A stretch of 49,516 nt of DNA from Terriglobia bacterium (GTDB lineage: Bacteria; Acidobacteriota; Terriglobia; Acidiferrales; UBA7541), in NCBI GenBank assembly GCA_020073705.1, contig JAIQES010000033.1, forward strand, positions 1 through 49,516, in the 5' to 3' direction. Position 1 is the stretch's first letter; each line of letters begins with the position of its first letter. Both the position numbers and the translations under genes were made by a program. Below are positions 1 through 9,511 of the stretch, in pieces. The notes below the pieces were generated by a model that made no database searches, was not told where the DNA came from, and saw nothing but the letters and a program-made list of their open reading frames with translations.

Positions 1-1029
<1,029 letters not shown>

Positions 1030-1032
1030 TTT

Positions 1033-1368
1033 ATGCCTGCCGGAGAAAAAATTCGCATCCGTTTGAAGGCGTATGATCACCGAATTCTCGACCAGTCCAC
1101 GCGCGAGATTGTCGAGACCGCTAAGCGCACCGGCGCGAATGTGGCCGGTCCAATTCCACTGCCCACCACGATCAACCGGTGGACCGTTCTTCGCTCGCCG
1201 CACGTGGACAAGAAGTCGCGCGAGCAGTTTGAAATGCGCACGCACAAGCGGCTGATCGACATTCTGGAGCCGACGCCGGACACGGTCGACGCGCTGATGA
1301 AGCTCGACTTGCCGCCCGGCGTGGACGTGGAAATCAAGGCCTTCGGGCGCGAGCACGCGACGAAGTAG
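1033..1368 (+). CDS. rpsJ: 30S ribosomal protein S10
   Basis: S10 (111 aa) is a small-subunit head protein and, in bacteria generally, the NusE partner of NusB in antitermination. The family pattern is clear: [16 protein letters not shown] near the start, then [27 protein letters not shown], and the C-terminal [10 protein letters not shown]. The usual length is 102-105 aa, so the tail REHATK is slightly long. The ATG sits 3 bases after the tuf stop and has no clear Shine-Dalgarno of its own, so translation is probably coupled to tuf. Confidence 0.97.
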   Translation: MPAGEKIRIRLKAYDHRILDQSTREIVETAKRTGANVAGPIPLPTTINRWTVLRSPHVDKKSREQFEMRTHKRLIDILEPTPDTVDALMKLDLPPGVDVEIKAFGREHATK

Positions 1369-1398
1369 CTGTACATAAGGGAGAGACGGGCAACTTCC

Positions 1399-2040
1399 AT
1401 GGCTGTCAACGGAATTCTCGGAATCAAGCTGGGTATGGCCCAGGTCTTTACCGATGACGGCATGGCCGTCGGCTGTACGGTGCTGCAGGCGGGCCCCTGC
1501 GTGGTGGTGCAGCGGCGCACCAAACAGAAGGACGGTTATGACGCCGCGCAGTTGGGTTTGGTGGAATTCATCAAGCCGCAGCGTGTCACCAAGCCGATGA
1601 TGGGGCACTTCAAGAAGTCGGATGCCGCGCCGATGCGGCGTCTGGGCGAAGTGCGCTTGGATGATTCCGCCGATGAAACCAAGGCCGGCGACCGCGTTCT
1701 GGTCGACCGCTTCCAGCCTGGCGAGCTTGTGGACGTCACCGGCATCAGCAAGGGCAAAGGCTTTGCCGGCGGCGTCAAGCGCTGGCACTTCCGCGGAGGC
1801 GATGCCACGCACGGATCCATGCACCATCGCGCCCCGGGTGGTATTGGAGGCAGCTCGTTTCCGTCGCGGGTGTGGCCCGGCCAGCATTTTCCGGGGCATA
1901 TGGGCAATAGCCGCGTGACGGTGAAAAACCTCCGCGTCGTGAAAGTGGACACGGACGAAAATTTGCTTCTGGTGAACGGCTCGGTGCCGGGTCCGGTGGG
2001 GACGTATATCCTGATCCGGAAGGTTCAGAAGTCGAAGTAA
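1399..2040 (+). CDS. rplC: 50S ribosomal protein L3
   Basis: L3 (213 aa) is an early-assembly large-subunit protein whose loop reaches the peptidyl-transferase centre. It starts [13 protein letters not shown], and the conserved central loop is present ([14 protein letters not shown], then HFPGHMGN) followed by [18 protein letters not shown] Shine-Dalgarno lies about 15 bases before the ATG, with GAGACGGG nearer. It lies 30 bases after rpsJ and 22 before rplD, as in the standard S10 operon. Confidence 0.97.
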   Translation: MAVNGILGIKLGMAQVFTDDGMAVGCTVLQAGPCVVVQRRTKQKDGYDAAQLGLVEFIKPQRVTKPMMGHFKKSDAAPMRRLGEVRLDDSADETKAGDRVLVDRFQPGELVDVTGISKGKGFAGGVKRWHFRGGDATHGSMHHRAPGGIGGSSFPSRVWPGQHFPGHMGNSRVTVKNLRVVKVDTDENLLLVNGSVPGPVGTYILIRKVQKSK

Positions 2041-2062
2041 CCAAGCCAAGGACGCGACGACA

Positions 2063-2851
2063 ATGGCGGTTGTAGACATCAAGAATCTCGAAGGCAAGAA
2101 CGTCGGCCAGATGGACCTTCCCGACGCCGTGTTTGGGGCGAAGGTAAACCCGAATCTGCTGCACGAAACGGTGCGCTGGTATCTGGCGACGCAGCGCGCG
2201 GGTACGCACAAGACCAAGGGCCGTGGGGAAGTATCCGGCTCGGGCCGAAAGCTTTGGAAGCAGAAAGGCACTGGGCGGGCGCGTGTGGGCTCGATTCGCA
2301 GCTCGATCTGGCGCAAGGGCGGCACGGTGCACGGACCGCAACCACGCAGCTACGCATACCGGTTGCCGCGAAAAATGGTTCTGGGCGCCCTGCGCTCGGC
2401 GCTTTCGGCAAAGCTTGCGGATCAGAAATTGACCGTGGTGGACGCGTGGCGGCTCGATTCGCACAAGACCAAGCCGTTCCGCCAGGTGCTCGACCGTTTG
2501 GACGGGGAGATGAAGACGATTCTCTTGGTTGAAATAGAGGCCAATCGGAATCTTGAGCTGGCCAGCCGGAACCTCGAAGGGGTCAAGCTGGTTGCGCCGC
2601 ACGCGTTGCAGCCGTACGACCTGCTGCGGCATGACCACCTGGTTCTGTCGAAAGACGCGGCGATGCGGCTGGGAACGACGCTTGGGCCTCGTACCGCAAC
2701 TCCCGCGTCCGAGGTCGTTACGATTGAGGCGGCCCGGCCTGCGGAGCTTCCAAAGGCTGCCAAGGCCGCTTCCAAGAAAAAAGCTGCGCCGGCGAAGAAG
2801 GCCGCTGCTAAGAAACCCGCGGCCAAGAAAAAGGGCAAAGGCAAGAAGTAA
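2063..2851 (+). CDS. rplD: 50S ribosomal protein L4 with long basic C-terminal tail
   Basis: L4 (262 aa) lines the peptide exit tunnel and in some bacteria represses its own operon. The core is typical: an N-terminal strand, the tunnel loop with KGRGEVSGSGRKLWKQKGTGRAR, then SSIWRKGGTVHGP and the C-terminal half around NLEGVKLVAPHALQPYDLLRHDHLVLSKDA. L4 is normally 200-210 aa. Here about 50 extra residues follow, the last 35 being almost only Ala, Lys and Pro in KKAAPAKKAAAKK-type repeats like histone H1 tails. The function of the tail is unknown; extra rRNA contact is an inference. Confidence 0.96.
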   Translation: MAVVDIKNLEGKNVGQMDLPDAVFGAKVNPNLLHETVRWYLATQRAGTHKTKGRGEVSGSGRKLWKQKGTGRARVGSIRSSIWRKGGTVHGPQPRSYAYRLPRKMVLGALRSALSAKLADQKLTVVDAWRLDSHKTKPFRQVLDRLDGEMKTILLVEIEANRNLELASRNLEGVKLVAPHALQPYDLLRHDHLVLSKDAAMRLGTTLGPRTATPASEVVTIEAARPAELPKAAKAASKKKAAPAKKAAAKKPAAKKKGKGKK

Positions 2852-2866
2852 GCCAAGGATGAGCCG

Positions 2867-3163
2867 ATGAATATCAGCGCGTATCAAGTGATTCGCCGAC
2901 CGATCATCACCGAGAAAGGCCTCGGGGTGAAGGAGACGCAACATACGGTCGTGTTTGAAGTGGCCGTGGCCGCGACGAAGACGCAGATCAAGGAAGCCGT
3001 GCAGAAGATTTTCAAGGTCAAGGTTGCTGGCGTGCGCACGGGGATTTTTCACGGAAAGTTTCGCCGGCGCGGCCGGGCGGAAGGTCACCGGCGCGACTGG
3101 AAGAAGGCTTACGTGAAGTTGGTGGCCGGCGAAAAGATGATCGAGTACGCGGACAATCTCTAG
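2867..3163 (+). CDS. rplW: 50S ribosomal protein L23
   Basis: L23 (98 aa) sits at the exit of the peptide tunnel and is the docking site for trigger factor and SRP. Family features are [13 protein letters not shown] near the N terminus, [25 protein letters not shown] in the middle, and a basic loop [21 protein letters not shown]. The length is normal. It lies 15 bases after rplD with GGATGAG upstream of the ATG. A 77-base GC-rich gap separates it from rplB. Confidence 0.97.
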   Translation: MNISAYQVIRRPIITEKGLGVKETQHTVVFEVAVAATKTQIKEAVQKIFKVKVAGVRTGIFHGKFRRRGRAEGHRRDWKKAYVKLVAGEKMIEYADNL

Positions 3164-3180
3164 CTCGGGGTTTCGGCTGC

Positions 3181-3196
3181 GGGCGCGCAGGCGCCC
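3181..3196 (+). other. Perfect GC hairpin in the rplW-rplB gap
   Basis: GGGCGC, a 4-base loop GCAG, then GCGCCC form a perfect 6-bp stem inside the 77-base gap between rplW and rplB. There is no T run after it, so it does not look like a terminator. It could slow nucleases or tune rplB translation, but no role is shown by sequence alone. Confidence 0.4.
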
Positions 3197-3240
3197 GGCA
3201 GCGGGGGCCTGCGGGGCGTGCCAGAGGAAGAGAGAACGTT

Positions 3241-4062
3241 ATGGCACTGAAAAGCTTCAATCCGTACACAGCGTCGCGACGCTTTGTGACCATGCTCGAC
3301 AAGAGCGAGATCACCAAGCAGACGCCCGAGAAGTCGCTGGTCGAGCCAAAAAAGCGCTCGGGCGGACGCAACGCCCACGGCGAAATCACGATCTGGCATC
3401 GCGGCGGCGGGCACAAGAAGCAGTACCGCGCGATTGATTTCCGGCGTGAGAAGAAGGGGATCCCGGCGCGCGTCGCGGCAATTGAGTATGACCCGAACCG
3501 TTCGGCGCGTCTCGCACTGCTGCACTATGCCGATGGCGAAAAGCGCTACATCCTGCACCCCATTGGCCTCGAAGTGGGGATGACGGTGCAGACCGGAGAA
3601 GGCGCGGACATTTTGCCCGGAAACGCAATGCCGGTTCGGTTCATCCCGCCGGGAACGCAGTTGCACAACCTCGAACTGCAGCCGGGCAAGGGCGCACAGG
3701 TGGTGCGCGCCGCGGGTGGCTCGGCGCAGTTGCTCAGTAAAGAGGGAGACATCGCGCTGGTCAAACTGCCGTCGGGCGAGGTGAGGAAGTTTGCTTTGGA
3801 TTGCATGGCGACGATCGGGCAGGTCGGGAATCTCGACCACGAGAATGTTACATACGGCAAGGCTGGCCGCACCCGCTGGCATGGCAGGCGGCCTACGGTG
3901 CGCGGCGTAGCGATGAACCCTGTCGACCATCCGCACGGCGGTGGTGAAGGACGCGTCAAGGGCAATCACCCGCAGACACCGTGGGGGTTCCCAACGCTGG
4001 GCGCCAAGACGCGTCGCAATCGCCGGGCGGACAAGGTTATTGTTCAGCGGCGTAAGCCGTAA
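3241..4062 (+). CDS. rplB: 50S ribosomal protein L2
   Basis: L2 (273 aa) is a universal large-subunit protein needed for subunit joining and peptidyl transfer. It has the N-terminal TSRRFVT segment, [21 protein letters not shown], the OB and SH3-like core, and the diagnostic C-terminal loop [15 protein letters not shown], including the conserved His of HPHGG. The length is standard. GAGGAAGAGAG upstream of the ATG is a good ribosome-binding site. Confidence 0.98.
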   Translation: MALKSFNPYTASRRFVTMLDKSEITKQTPEKSLVEPKKRSGGRNAHGEITIWHRGGGHKKQYRAIDFRREKKGIPARVAAIEYDPNRSARLALLHYADGEKRYILHPIGLEVGMTVQTGEGADILPGNAMPVRFIPPGTQLHNLELQPGKGAQVVRAAGGSAQLLSKEGDIALVKLPSGEVRKFALDCMATIGQVGNLDHENVTYGKAGRTRWHGRRPTVRGVAMNPVDHPHGGGEGRVKGNHPQTPWGFPTLGAKTRRNRRADKVIVQRRKP

Positions 4063-4065
4063 GCA

Positions 4066-4109
4066 GCGCCAAGTTTTTTGGATGGACCATTGAAATCTCC
4101 ATCTGGCGC
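4066..4109 (+). promoter_or_regulatory. Two-step hairpin between rplB and the following small gene
   Basis: Outer arms GCGCCA (4066-4071) and TGGCGC (4104-4109) enclose inner arms GATGGA (4081-4086) and TCCATC (4098-4103). On the left side the two stems are separated by a T-rich bulge. The element starts 3 bases after the rplB stop and ends 34 bases before the next gene. Its position suggests an mRNA structure controlling the inserted gene or the downstream operon; this is inference. Confidence 0.4.
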
Positions 4110-4143
4110 GGCGGGGATCTGAGAGCAGGTTGCGAGAATAACC

Positions 4144-4458
4144 ATGAGCGCATCACGAAACAGGCGAACACGTTCGATAGCGCGCCGAGTAGCACGGTCA
4201 AGCAAACCGGTGCGCCCGGCACGTCCGGCAAAACCAGTCAAGCCCACCACGCGGTTTGTGGCGGTGGCGCCCGTGCAAGTGCTGTACCGGTTTTGCAAGC
4301 CCGGTTGGGCCGTCAGTGTGGAGAAAACGCCGAACGCGCAAGGCACACGATTTGTGTGCCCGTTCTGCCCGGTCTCGCACCGCGTCCCGGGGCCGGTGCG
4401 CGGATTCCGCAAGCTGCGCCGCGCGCAGTGGATCAAGCTCCGCCGAGTTGAGGAGTAG
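4144..4458 (+). CDS. Unrecognised basic Cys/His protein inside the S10 operon
   Basis: This 104-aa reading frame fills the space between rplB and rpsS, which are normally adjacent. I do not recognise it. Residues 1-37 are Arg/Lys/Pro/Ser-rich and probably disordered. Residues 38-80 look folded and carry C51, C72, C75 and H79 (FCKPGW, then CPFCPVSH), a pattern that could bind one zinc. The rest is basic (GFRKLRRAQWIKLRR). Strand, codon style and position (10 bases before rpsS) match the ribosomal genes, so it is probably translated with them. The ribosome-binding site is weak (GAGAAT). A ribosome- or RNA-binding role is inferred from charge and context only. A decayed insertion is less likely because the frame is intact. 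Confidence 0.72.
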   Translation: MSASRNRRTRSIARRVARSSKPVRPARPAKPVKPTTRFVAVAPVQVLYRFCKPGWAVSVEKTPNAQGTRFVCPFCPVSHRVPGPVRGFRKLRRAQWIKLRRVEE

Positions 4459-4467
4459 GGAGAAACG

Positions 4468-4839
4468 ATGGCACGCTCGCTCAAGAAAGGCCCGTTCATC
4501 GATAGCCACCTTCGCGTAAAGGTGGAGGGAATGAACGCGCGCAACGAAAAGAAAGTCATCAAGACGTGGTCGCGCCGCTCCACGATTCTTCCCGAGCTGA
4601 TTGGTCACACGATCGCCGTGCACAACGGCAGGAAATTTATTCCGGTGTATGTGACCGAGCAGATGGTCGGGCACAAACTCGGAGAGTTTGCGCCGACGCG
4701 CACGTTCAAGGGCCACGCCGTGAAGGCCGCGCTCGAAAGGGCTGCGGGTGTTGCAGGCGTTCCGGGCGCTCCAGCCGCGCCTGCGGGCGGCACGGCACCA
4801 CCTGCCGGAGGCGGCGCACCGGCTGCGCCGAAGGGTTAA
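4468..4839 (+). CDS. rpsS: 30S ribosomal protein S19 with Ala/Pro/Gly tail
   Basis: S19 is a head protein of the small subunit that contacts the A-site finger. Residues 1-88 are canonical: [66 protein letters not shown]. The family is usually about 92 aa, while this protein is 123 aa, and the last ~30 residues are almost only Ala, Pro and Gly. A GGAGAAACG ribosome-binding site precedes the ATG. The stop lies 3 bases before the rplV start. Confidence 0.97.
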   Translation: MARSLKKGPFIDSHLRVKVEGMNARNEKKVIKTWSRRSTILPELIGHTIAVHNGRKFIPVYVTEQMVGHKLGEFAPTRTFKGHAVKAALERAAGVAGVPGAPAAPAGGTAPPAGGGAPAAPKG

Positions 4840-4842
4840 GTC

Positions 4843-5352
4843 ATGGCAAACGAACCCATGCAAGTTCCGGCGATCGAGGCAGTGGCGATGGCGCGTCATG
4901 TCCGGATGTCCCCCCAGAAAGTTCGCCTGGTTGTGGACCTGATCCGAGGGCAGCGCGCCGAAGATGCGCTGCAGATTTTGCGCTTCGCCAAGAAGCGCGC
5001 TACGCGCGACGTCGAGAAGGTGCTGCGCAGCGCCATTGCCAACGCGGAGCGCAAGGCCGAAGAGGCGGGGGCATCGCTGGACGTGGATCATCTCTTCGTT
5101 TCGCGCTGTTTTGTGAACGAAGGGGCGCGCTGGAAGCGCCTGCGTCCCGCTCCGATGGGCCGCGCGTTCCGGTATCAGCGGCGCACCAGCCACATCGTGG
5201 TCGGGGTCGTCGAGCACCATCACGCCGCCCAGCAGCGCGTCGCCGCTGCCGCGGCCGAAGCGGAATCACAGAAGGGCGTCAAGGGTGCCGTGAAGAAGGC
5301 TCGCCAGGCGCTCGCCGGAAGGAAAAAGCCGGCCGGGAAGTCCAAGAGGTAG
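4843..5352 (+). CDS. rplV: 50S ribosomal protein L22 with basic C-terminal extension
   Basis: L22 lines the exit tunnel beside L4. The core (about residues 8-115) is typical: ARHVRMSPQKVRLVVDLIRG, IANAERKAEE, then the hairpin RLRPAPMGRAFRYQRRTSHIVV. The family norm is about 110 aa, whereas this one is 169 aa with an Ala-rich then Lys/Arg-rich tail ending GRKKPAGKSKR. The ATG at 4843 was kept because it follows the rpsS stop by 3 bases; a second in-frame ATG at 4858 is possible. Confidence 0.97.
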   Translation: MANEPMQVPAIEAVAMARHVRMSPQKVRLVVDLIRGQRAEDALQILRFAKKRATRDVEKVLRSAIANAERKAEEAGASLDVDHLFVSRCFVNEGARWKRLRPAPMGRAFRYQRRTSHIVVGVVEHHHAAQQRVAAAAAEAESQKGVKGAVKKARQALAGRKKPAGKSKR

Positions 5353-5364
5353 CGGGAGGAAGCT

Positions 5365-6033
5365 TTGGGACAGAAGACACATCCATACGGGTTCCGGCTG
5401 GGCTACAACAAGCCCTGGAAATCGCGCTGGTACGCCGACCGCGATTATGCTGACCTGCTGCATGAAGACGTCACGTTGCGGACGCAGTTGAAAGACCGTC
5501 TGCGTTCGGCCGGGATCAGTTCAATCGACATTGAGCGCGCCGCCAACAAGCTCGTGATTCGTCTGTTAACGGCCCGTCCAGGAATCATTATTGGACGCAA
5601 GGGCGCTGAGATAGACAAGCTCAAGAGCGAAATCCAGAAGCGCACGAAACGCGAAGTGCACATCGACATCCAGGAAGTCCACCGGCCGGAGCTGGATGCG
5701 CAACTGGTTGCCGAATCCATCGCGCTGCAGCTTGAGAAGCGCGTGGCGTTCCGCCGCGCGATGCGCAAGGCAGTGGATTCGGCCCTGCGCTTTGGCTGCA
5801 AGGGAATCAAGGTGCGTGTTGCCGGGCGTCTGAACGGCGCGGAAATCGCCCGCAAGGAATGGTACTTGCAAGGACGGCTGCCGCTGCAGACCCTTCGAGC
5901 GGACATTGATTTTGGTTTTGCCCAGGCTTTCACAACCTATGGCGTGATTGGCGTGAAGTGCTGGGTCTACCAAGGTGAAAAAATTCCCGAGCGCGGAGAG
6001 AAAAAGGCTGCCGTGTTGTCGGCGGTCAGCTAG
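5365..6033 (+). CDS. rpsC: 30S ribosomal protein S3 (TTG start)
   Basis: S3 (222 aa) forms part of the mRNA entry site. It begins [21 protein letters not shown], has the KH-domain loop [16 protein letters not shown] near residues 70-86, and the C-terminal domain with [22 protein letters not shown]. The start is TTG at 5365: the conserved GQKTHPYG follows it at once, and GGGAGGA lies 4 bases upstream. No ATG fits. Confidence 0.97.
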   Translation: MGQKTHPYGFRLGYNKPWKSRWYADRDYADLLHEDVTLRTQLKDRLRSAGISSIDIERAANKLVIRLLTARPGIIIGRKGAEIDKLKSEIQKRTKREVHIDIQEVHRPELDAQLVAESIALQLEKRVAFRRAMRKAVDSALRFGCKGIKVRVAGRLNGAEIARKEWYLQGRLPLQTLRADIDFGFAQAFTTYGVIGVKCWVYQGEKIPERGEKKAAVLSAVS

Positions 6034-6077
6034 GCCGCGGCGGATTATCGGTTCAAGGGGTTTAAGGGACGACGACG

Positions 6078-6494
6078 ATGTTAATGCCAAAGAAAGTGAA
6101 GTACCGGAAACAGCAGCGCGGGCGGCGCAAAGGGAAGGCCTGGCGCGGCGGCGATCTCGCCTTCGGCGAATATGGCCTCAAGGCGCTCGAGCCGGCCTGG
6201 ATTACCGACCGGCAGATCGAAGCCTCGCGCGTGGCCATTACGCGGTTCATCAAGCGCGGAGGAAAGCTCTGGATCCGGATTTTCCCGGACAAGCCCTTCA
6301 CCAAGAAGCCGGCGGAAACCCGTATGGGCAAGGGCAAGGGAGCGCCGGAACGATGGGTGGCGGTGGTGAAGCCCGGCCGGGTCATGTTTGAGATGGCCGG
6401 CGTGGACTTGGCGACCGCGCAGGAAGCCATGGAACTTGCGGCGCACAAGCTGCCGATTCACACGCGGTTTGTCAGCCGCGCAGGAGCCCTGTAA
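6078..6494 (+). CDS. rplP: 50S ribosomal protein L16
   Basis: L16 (138 aa) helps position tRNA at the A site. It starts [19 protein letters not shown], close to the usual MLQPKRTKFRK, so the first ATG (6078) was chosen. Other hallmarks are [19 protein letters not shown], the [24 protein letters not shown] segment and [10 protein letters not shown]. Its TAA shares a base with the rpmC ATG (TAATG). Confidence 0.97.
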   Translation: MLMPKKVKYRKQQRGRRKGKAWRGGDLAFGEYGLKALEPAWITDRQIEASRVAITRFIKRGGKLWIRIFPDKPFTKKPAETRMGKGKGAPERWVAVVKPGRVMFEMAGVDLATAQEAMELAAHKLPIHTRFVSRAGAL

Positions 6495-6706
6495 TGGCGC
6501 GGAGAATCGAGAAATTGCGCGACCAGGGTACGTCCGAGCTGAACGAGCGGGAGCGCGAACTTGCCGAGCAGGTGTTTCGCCTGCGCTTCCAGCTGTCGAC
6601 GGGACAGGCCGAGGCGGTTACCAAGCTTCGCTCCACACGGAAAGACCTTGCGCGCATTAAGACGCTGCTGCGCGAGCGCGAATTGAGGAAGCAAAATGGC
6701 GACTGA
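6494..6706 (+). CDS. rpmC: 50S ribosomal protein L29
   Basis: L29 (70 aa) is a two-helix protein near the tunnel exit that helps bind SRP and trigger factor. The helical pattern and the segments ELAEQVFRLRFQLSTGQ and STRKDLARIKTLLRERE are characteristic. Its start overlaps the rplP stop by one base, and its own end overlaps the rpsQ start by 11 bases, so the three are translationally coupled. Confidence 0.95.
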   Translation: MARRIEKLRDQGTSELNERERELAEQVFRLRFQLSTGQAEAVTKLRSTRKDLARIKTLLRERELRKQNGD

Positions 6707-6983
6707 AACCCCAGCGGCCCCCGCACGTCTTCACCGCCAGGAACTGACCGGCGTGGTGACCAGCGCGAAGATGCAGAAGACGATTATTGTGAAGGTGACC
6801 CGTTTGGTGCGGCACAAGCTGTATACGCGCGTGATGCGCGTCACGAAGAAATTCTATGCGCACGATGAGCAGCGCGAGGCGCGTCTGGGCGATACGGTGA
6901 AGATCGTAGAAACCCGGCCGATGTCAAAGCTGAAGCGCTGGCGACTGACCGAGGTGGTCAGCCGAAGCAGCCGAGTGAGTTAA
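6696..6983 (+). CDS. rpsQ: 30S ribosomal protein S17
   Basis: S17 (95 aa) is an OB-fold primary binder of 16S rRNA. Family signature: ELTGVVTSAKMQKTIIVKVTRLVRHKLY, then KKFYAHDEQREARLGDTVKIVETRPMSKLKRWRLTEVV. The ATG lies inside the last codons of rpmC. The length is slightly above the usual 80-90 because of an N-terminal TETPAAPARLHR leader. Confidence 0.96.
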   Translation: MATETPAAPARLHRQELTGVVTSAKMQKTIIVKVTRLVRHKLYTRVMRVTKKFYAHDEQREARLGDTVKIVETRPMSKLKRWRLTEVVSRSSRVS

Positions 6984-7013
6984 CGTGGGCAAGAGGGAAC
7001 AAGGACAACTGCC

Positions 7014-7382
7014 ATGATTCAGATGCGAAGCTGGCTGACGGTGGCCGACAATTCGGGAGCGCGCCAGTTGACATGTATTCTGCCGCTTGGCGGCGATGTC
7101 GGTAGCCGTGCAGGGCTGGGCGATGTGATCACCGCTTCGGTCAAGGAAGCCGCACCCGACAGCCCGATCAAGAAGGGTAAGGTCGTGAAGGCTGTAGTGG
7201 TGCGTATGCGGAAGGAGCACCGCCGGAGGGACGGCACCTACATCCGGTTTGATGACAATGCAGCGGTACTAATCGATGACGCCAACGAGCCAGTGGGCAC
7301 GCGCGTCTTTGGGCCCGTGGCCCGCGAGCTGCGCGAGAAGAAATTCGCGAAGATTGTCTCGCTGGCGCCGGAGGTTTGGTGA
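7014..7382 (+). CDS. rplN: 50S ribosomal protein L14
   Basis: L14 (122 aa) lies at the subunit interface and forms an intersubunit bridge. It begins [19 protein letters not shown] and has [50 protein letters not shown] and the end [12 protein letters not shown], all standard. The length is exactly typical. GGAACAAGGAC precedes the ATG. Confidence 0.97.
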   Translation: MIQMRSWLTVADNSGARQLTCILPLGGDVGSRAGLGDVITASVKEAAPDSPIKKGKVVKAVVVRMRKEHRRRDGTYIRFDDNAAVLIDDANEPVGTRVFGPVARELREKKFAKIVSLAPEVW

Positions 7383-7738
7383 GGCCGATGCGAAACCGAG
7401 TCGAACAATCTCCGAGCTCTGCCGGGATCAAGAAGGGTGACCAAGTGCGCGTGATGACCGGGCGCGACCGCGGCAAGACCGGCCGCGTGCTCGCGGTGAA
7501 CCCGGCCAAGCGCACGGTTATGGTCGAGCACGCGAACATGATCAAGCGCCACACGCGCGCCAATCCGTCGAAGAACGTCAAGGGCGGGGTCCTCGAGAAG
7601 GAGGGTTCGATGTCCATCTCGAATATTCTGCTGCTCTGCCCGGCGTGCAACAAGGGTACTCGCCTGGGGCATAAGGTTCTGCCCGACGGCACGAAAGAGC
7701 GGATTTGCCGCCGCTGCGGGAACACGCTCGAGAAATAA
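7379..7738 (+). CDS. rplX: 50S ribosomal protein L24, zinc-ribbon form
   Basis: L24 (119 aa from this start) nucleates 50S assembly. The KOW motif is clear ([23 protein letters not shown]), followed by [20 protein letters not shown]. The C-terminal third carries two Cys pairs, CPAC and CRRC (about residues 87/90 and 110/113), the zinc-binding variant known in part of the family. The start is uncertain: GTG at 7379 overlaps the rplN TGA (GTGA) and has GGAGG 4 bases upstream; ATG at 7388 is the alternative. Confidence 0.95.
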   Translation: MRPMRNRVEQSPSSAGIKKGDQVRVMTGRDRGKTGRVLAVNPAKRTVMVEHANMIKRHTRANPSKNVKGGVLEKEGSMSISNILLLCPACNKGTRLGHKVLPDGTKERICRRCGNTLEK

Positions 7739-7762
7739 CGCGGAGAATAAAGAGACCGGATC

Positions 7763-8311
7763 ATGATGAGCCGAATGTACGAACGTTACCGCAAAGAGGT
7801 GGTCCCCGCGCTGATGAAGCGCTTCGGGAAGACCAACCCCATGGCTGTGCCGAAGATTTCGAAGGTGATCGTCAATATCGGGATGGGCGAGGCCAGCCAG
7901 AACATCAAGCTGCTCGATGTGGCTGTTGCCGAGCTCGGTCAGATCACCGGACAGAAGCCTATCGTCACCCGCGCGAAGAAATCGATCGCGAATTTCAAGA
8001 TTCGCCGCGGCATGCCGATTGGGTGTTGCGTCACGCTGCGCGGCGACCGGATGTACGAATTCCTGGACCGGCTCTGCAATGTCGTGCTCCCGCGCGTGCG
8101 CGACTTCCGGGGGTTGCCGCCCAACGCGTTTGACGGGCGCGGCAACTACACGATGGGCCTGCGCGACCAGTTGGTGTTCCCCGAGATCGATTACACACGC
8201 GTCGACAAGATCAAGGGCATGAATATCACGCTCACGACGACGGCGAAGAACGACGAGGAAGGCCGCGAGCTGCTGAAGCTGCTGGGCGTGCCGCTGCGCC
8301 CCCAGGCTTGA
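7763..8311 (+). CDS. rplE: 50S ribosomal protein L5
   Basis: L5 (182 aa) binds 5S rRNA and contacts P-site tRNA. Typical segments are [98 protein letters not shown] and the C-terminal [14 protein letters not shown]. Either of two adjacent ATGs (7763, 7766) may be used. Confidence 0.97.
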   Translation: MMSRMYERYRKEVVPALMKRFGKTNPMAVPKISKVIVNIGMGEASQNIKLLDVAVAELGQITGQKPIVTRAKKSIANFKIRRGMPIGCCVTLRGDRMYEFLDRLCNVVLPRVRDFRGLPPNAFDGRGNYTMGLRDQLVFPEIDYTRVDKIKGMNITLTTTAKNDEEGRELLKLLGVPLRPQA

Positions 8312-8331
8312 AAGGATTTTGAGGAGAACCT

Positions 8332-8517
8332 ATGGCACGAAGCTCTCAATTCGCCAAGATGCGCCGGAAGCCGAAATTCAAGATTCGTGTGCGCAACCGC
8401 TGCCGCCTGTGCGGCCGGCCGCGCGGCTACCTGCGCAAATTTCAAATGTGCCGCATCTGTTTCCGCGGACACGCGCTGCGCGGGGAGATTCCCGGCGTGG
8501 TGAAGGCCAGCTGGTAG
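8332..8517 (+). CDS. rpsN: 30S ribosomal protein S14, zinc-binding type (type Z)
   Basis: This 61-aa S14 is the short, zinc-binding form. C24, C27, C40 and C43 (CRLC and CRIC) provide the four ligands, and the end [12 protein letters not shown] is diagnostic. S14 acts in the head of the small subunit. GAGGAGAACCT before the ATG is a strong ribosome-binding site. It lies between rplE and rpsH as in other spc operons. Confidence 0.98.
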   Translation: MARSSQFAKMRRKPKFKIRVRNRCRLCGRPRGYLRKFQMCRICFRGHALRGEIPGVVKASW

Positions 8518-8535
8518 GAGCGGCGGAAAACAACC

Positions 8536-8934
8536 ATGCAGACTGATCCCATCTCGGATTTGCTGACGCGGATTCGCAACGCAGCCAAGGCGCGCCATGC
8601 GCGCGTGGACATCCCGACCTCAAGATTGAAGGTGGAGGTTGCGCGAATTCTCAAAGAAGAAGGCTACATCTCGACGTACAAGCTGGTCGAGGAAAACAAG
8701 GTGCGGAAGACGCTGCGCCTATTCCTGAAATACACTCCGGACCGCCGCAGCGTGATCACGGACCTGCGGCGCATCTCGAAGCCCGGCAGCCGCCGGTACA
8801 TGGGCTCTTCCGAAATCCGGCCGGTCGTCGGCGGAATGGGTATCAGCATCCTGACGACGCCCAAGGGTGTGATGACTGGCCGCGCCGCGCGCAAGGCGCG
8901 CGTGGGCGGCGAAGTGCTTTGCGAAGTCTGGTAG
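8536..8934 (+). CDS. rpsH: 30S ribosomal protein S8
   Basis: S8 (132 aa) binds the central domain of 16S rRNA, and in Escherichia coli it represses the spc operon. Features: DPISDLLTRIRNAAKARH at the start, VARILKEEGYI, and the C-terminal signature RISKPGSRRYMGSSEIRPVVGGMGISILTTPKGVMTGRAARKARVGGEVLCEVW. The length is standard. Confidence 0.97.
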   Translation: MQTDPISDLLTRIRNAAKARHARVDIPTSRLKVEVARILKEEGYISTYKLVEENKVRKTLRLFLKYTPDRRSVITDLRRISKPGSRRYMGSSEIRPVVGGMGISILTTPKGVMTGRAARKARVGGEVLCEVW

Positions 8935-8949
8935 GAGAGCCATCGAGCT

Positions 8950-9495
8950 ATGTCGCGAATTGGAAGAAAACCGATTGCCGTGCCTGCGGGAGTGAAGATT
9001 CAGATTGCCCCGAGCTCGGTTGAAGTCCAGGGTCCGAAGGGCAAGATGAGTGTCAATCTGCCCCGGGGAATCCATATGGAGCAGAAAGGCGCCGAGTTGC
9101 ACGCCGTGCGTCAGAGTGATGACCAGGCGGCCCTGCATGGTCTGGCGAGGGCGCTGGTGGCCAACGCTGTGCGCGGCGTTACGCAGGGATTCAAGAAGGA
9201 TCTCGATATCATCGGCGTTGGGTATCGCGCTGAGCACAAGGGCAAGACGGTGAACTTTGCGCTCGGGTATTCCCACCCGGTCGTGTTTCCGATCCCCGAA
9301 GGGATACAGATTACAGTCGAAAAGCAGACGCACCTTACAGTTTCAGGCGCCGATCGCGGCCGGGTCGGGCAAGTTTCAGCCGATCTTCGCGCCTTGCGTC
9401 CGCCCGATCCCTACAAGCAAAAGGGCATCCGCATCACCGGCGAGCGCCTGAAGAAGAAAGCCGGAAAAGCCGGCGCGGCCAAGACGGGCGCCTAA
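8950..9495 (+). CDS. rplF: 50S ribosomal protein L6
   Basis: L6 (181 aa) has two similar domains near the factor-binding centre. It begins [17 protein letters not shown], contains [13 protein letters not shown], the second domain [31 protein letters not shown], and the signature [17 protein letters not shown] short Lys/Ala tail follows. The start lies 15 bases after rpsH with GGAGAGCC upstream. Confidence 0.97.
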   Translation: MSRIGRKPIAVPAGVKIQIAPSSVEVQGPKGKMSVNLPRGIHMEQKGAELHAVRQSDDQAALHGLARALVANAVRGVTQGFKKDLDIIGVGYRAEHKGKTVNFALGYSHPVVFPIPEGIQITVEKQTHLTVSGADRGRVGQVSADLRALRPPDPYKQKGIRITGERLKKKAGKAGAAKTGA

Positions 9496-9511
9496 GGCAA
9501 GGAGAGACATC

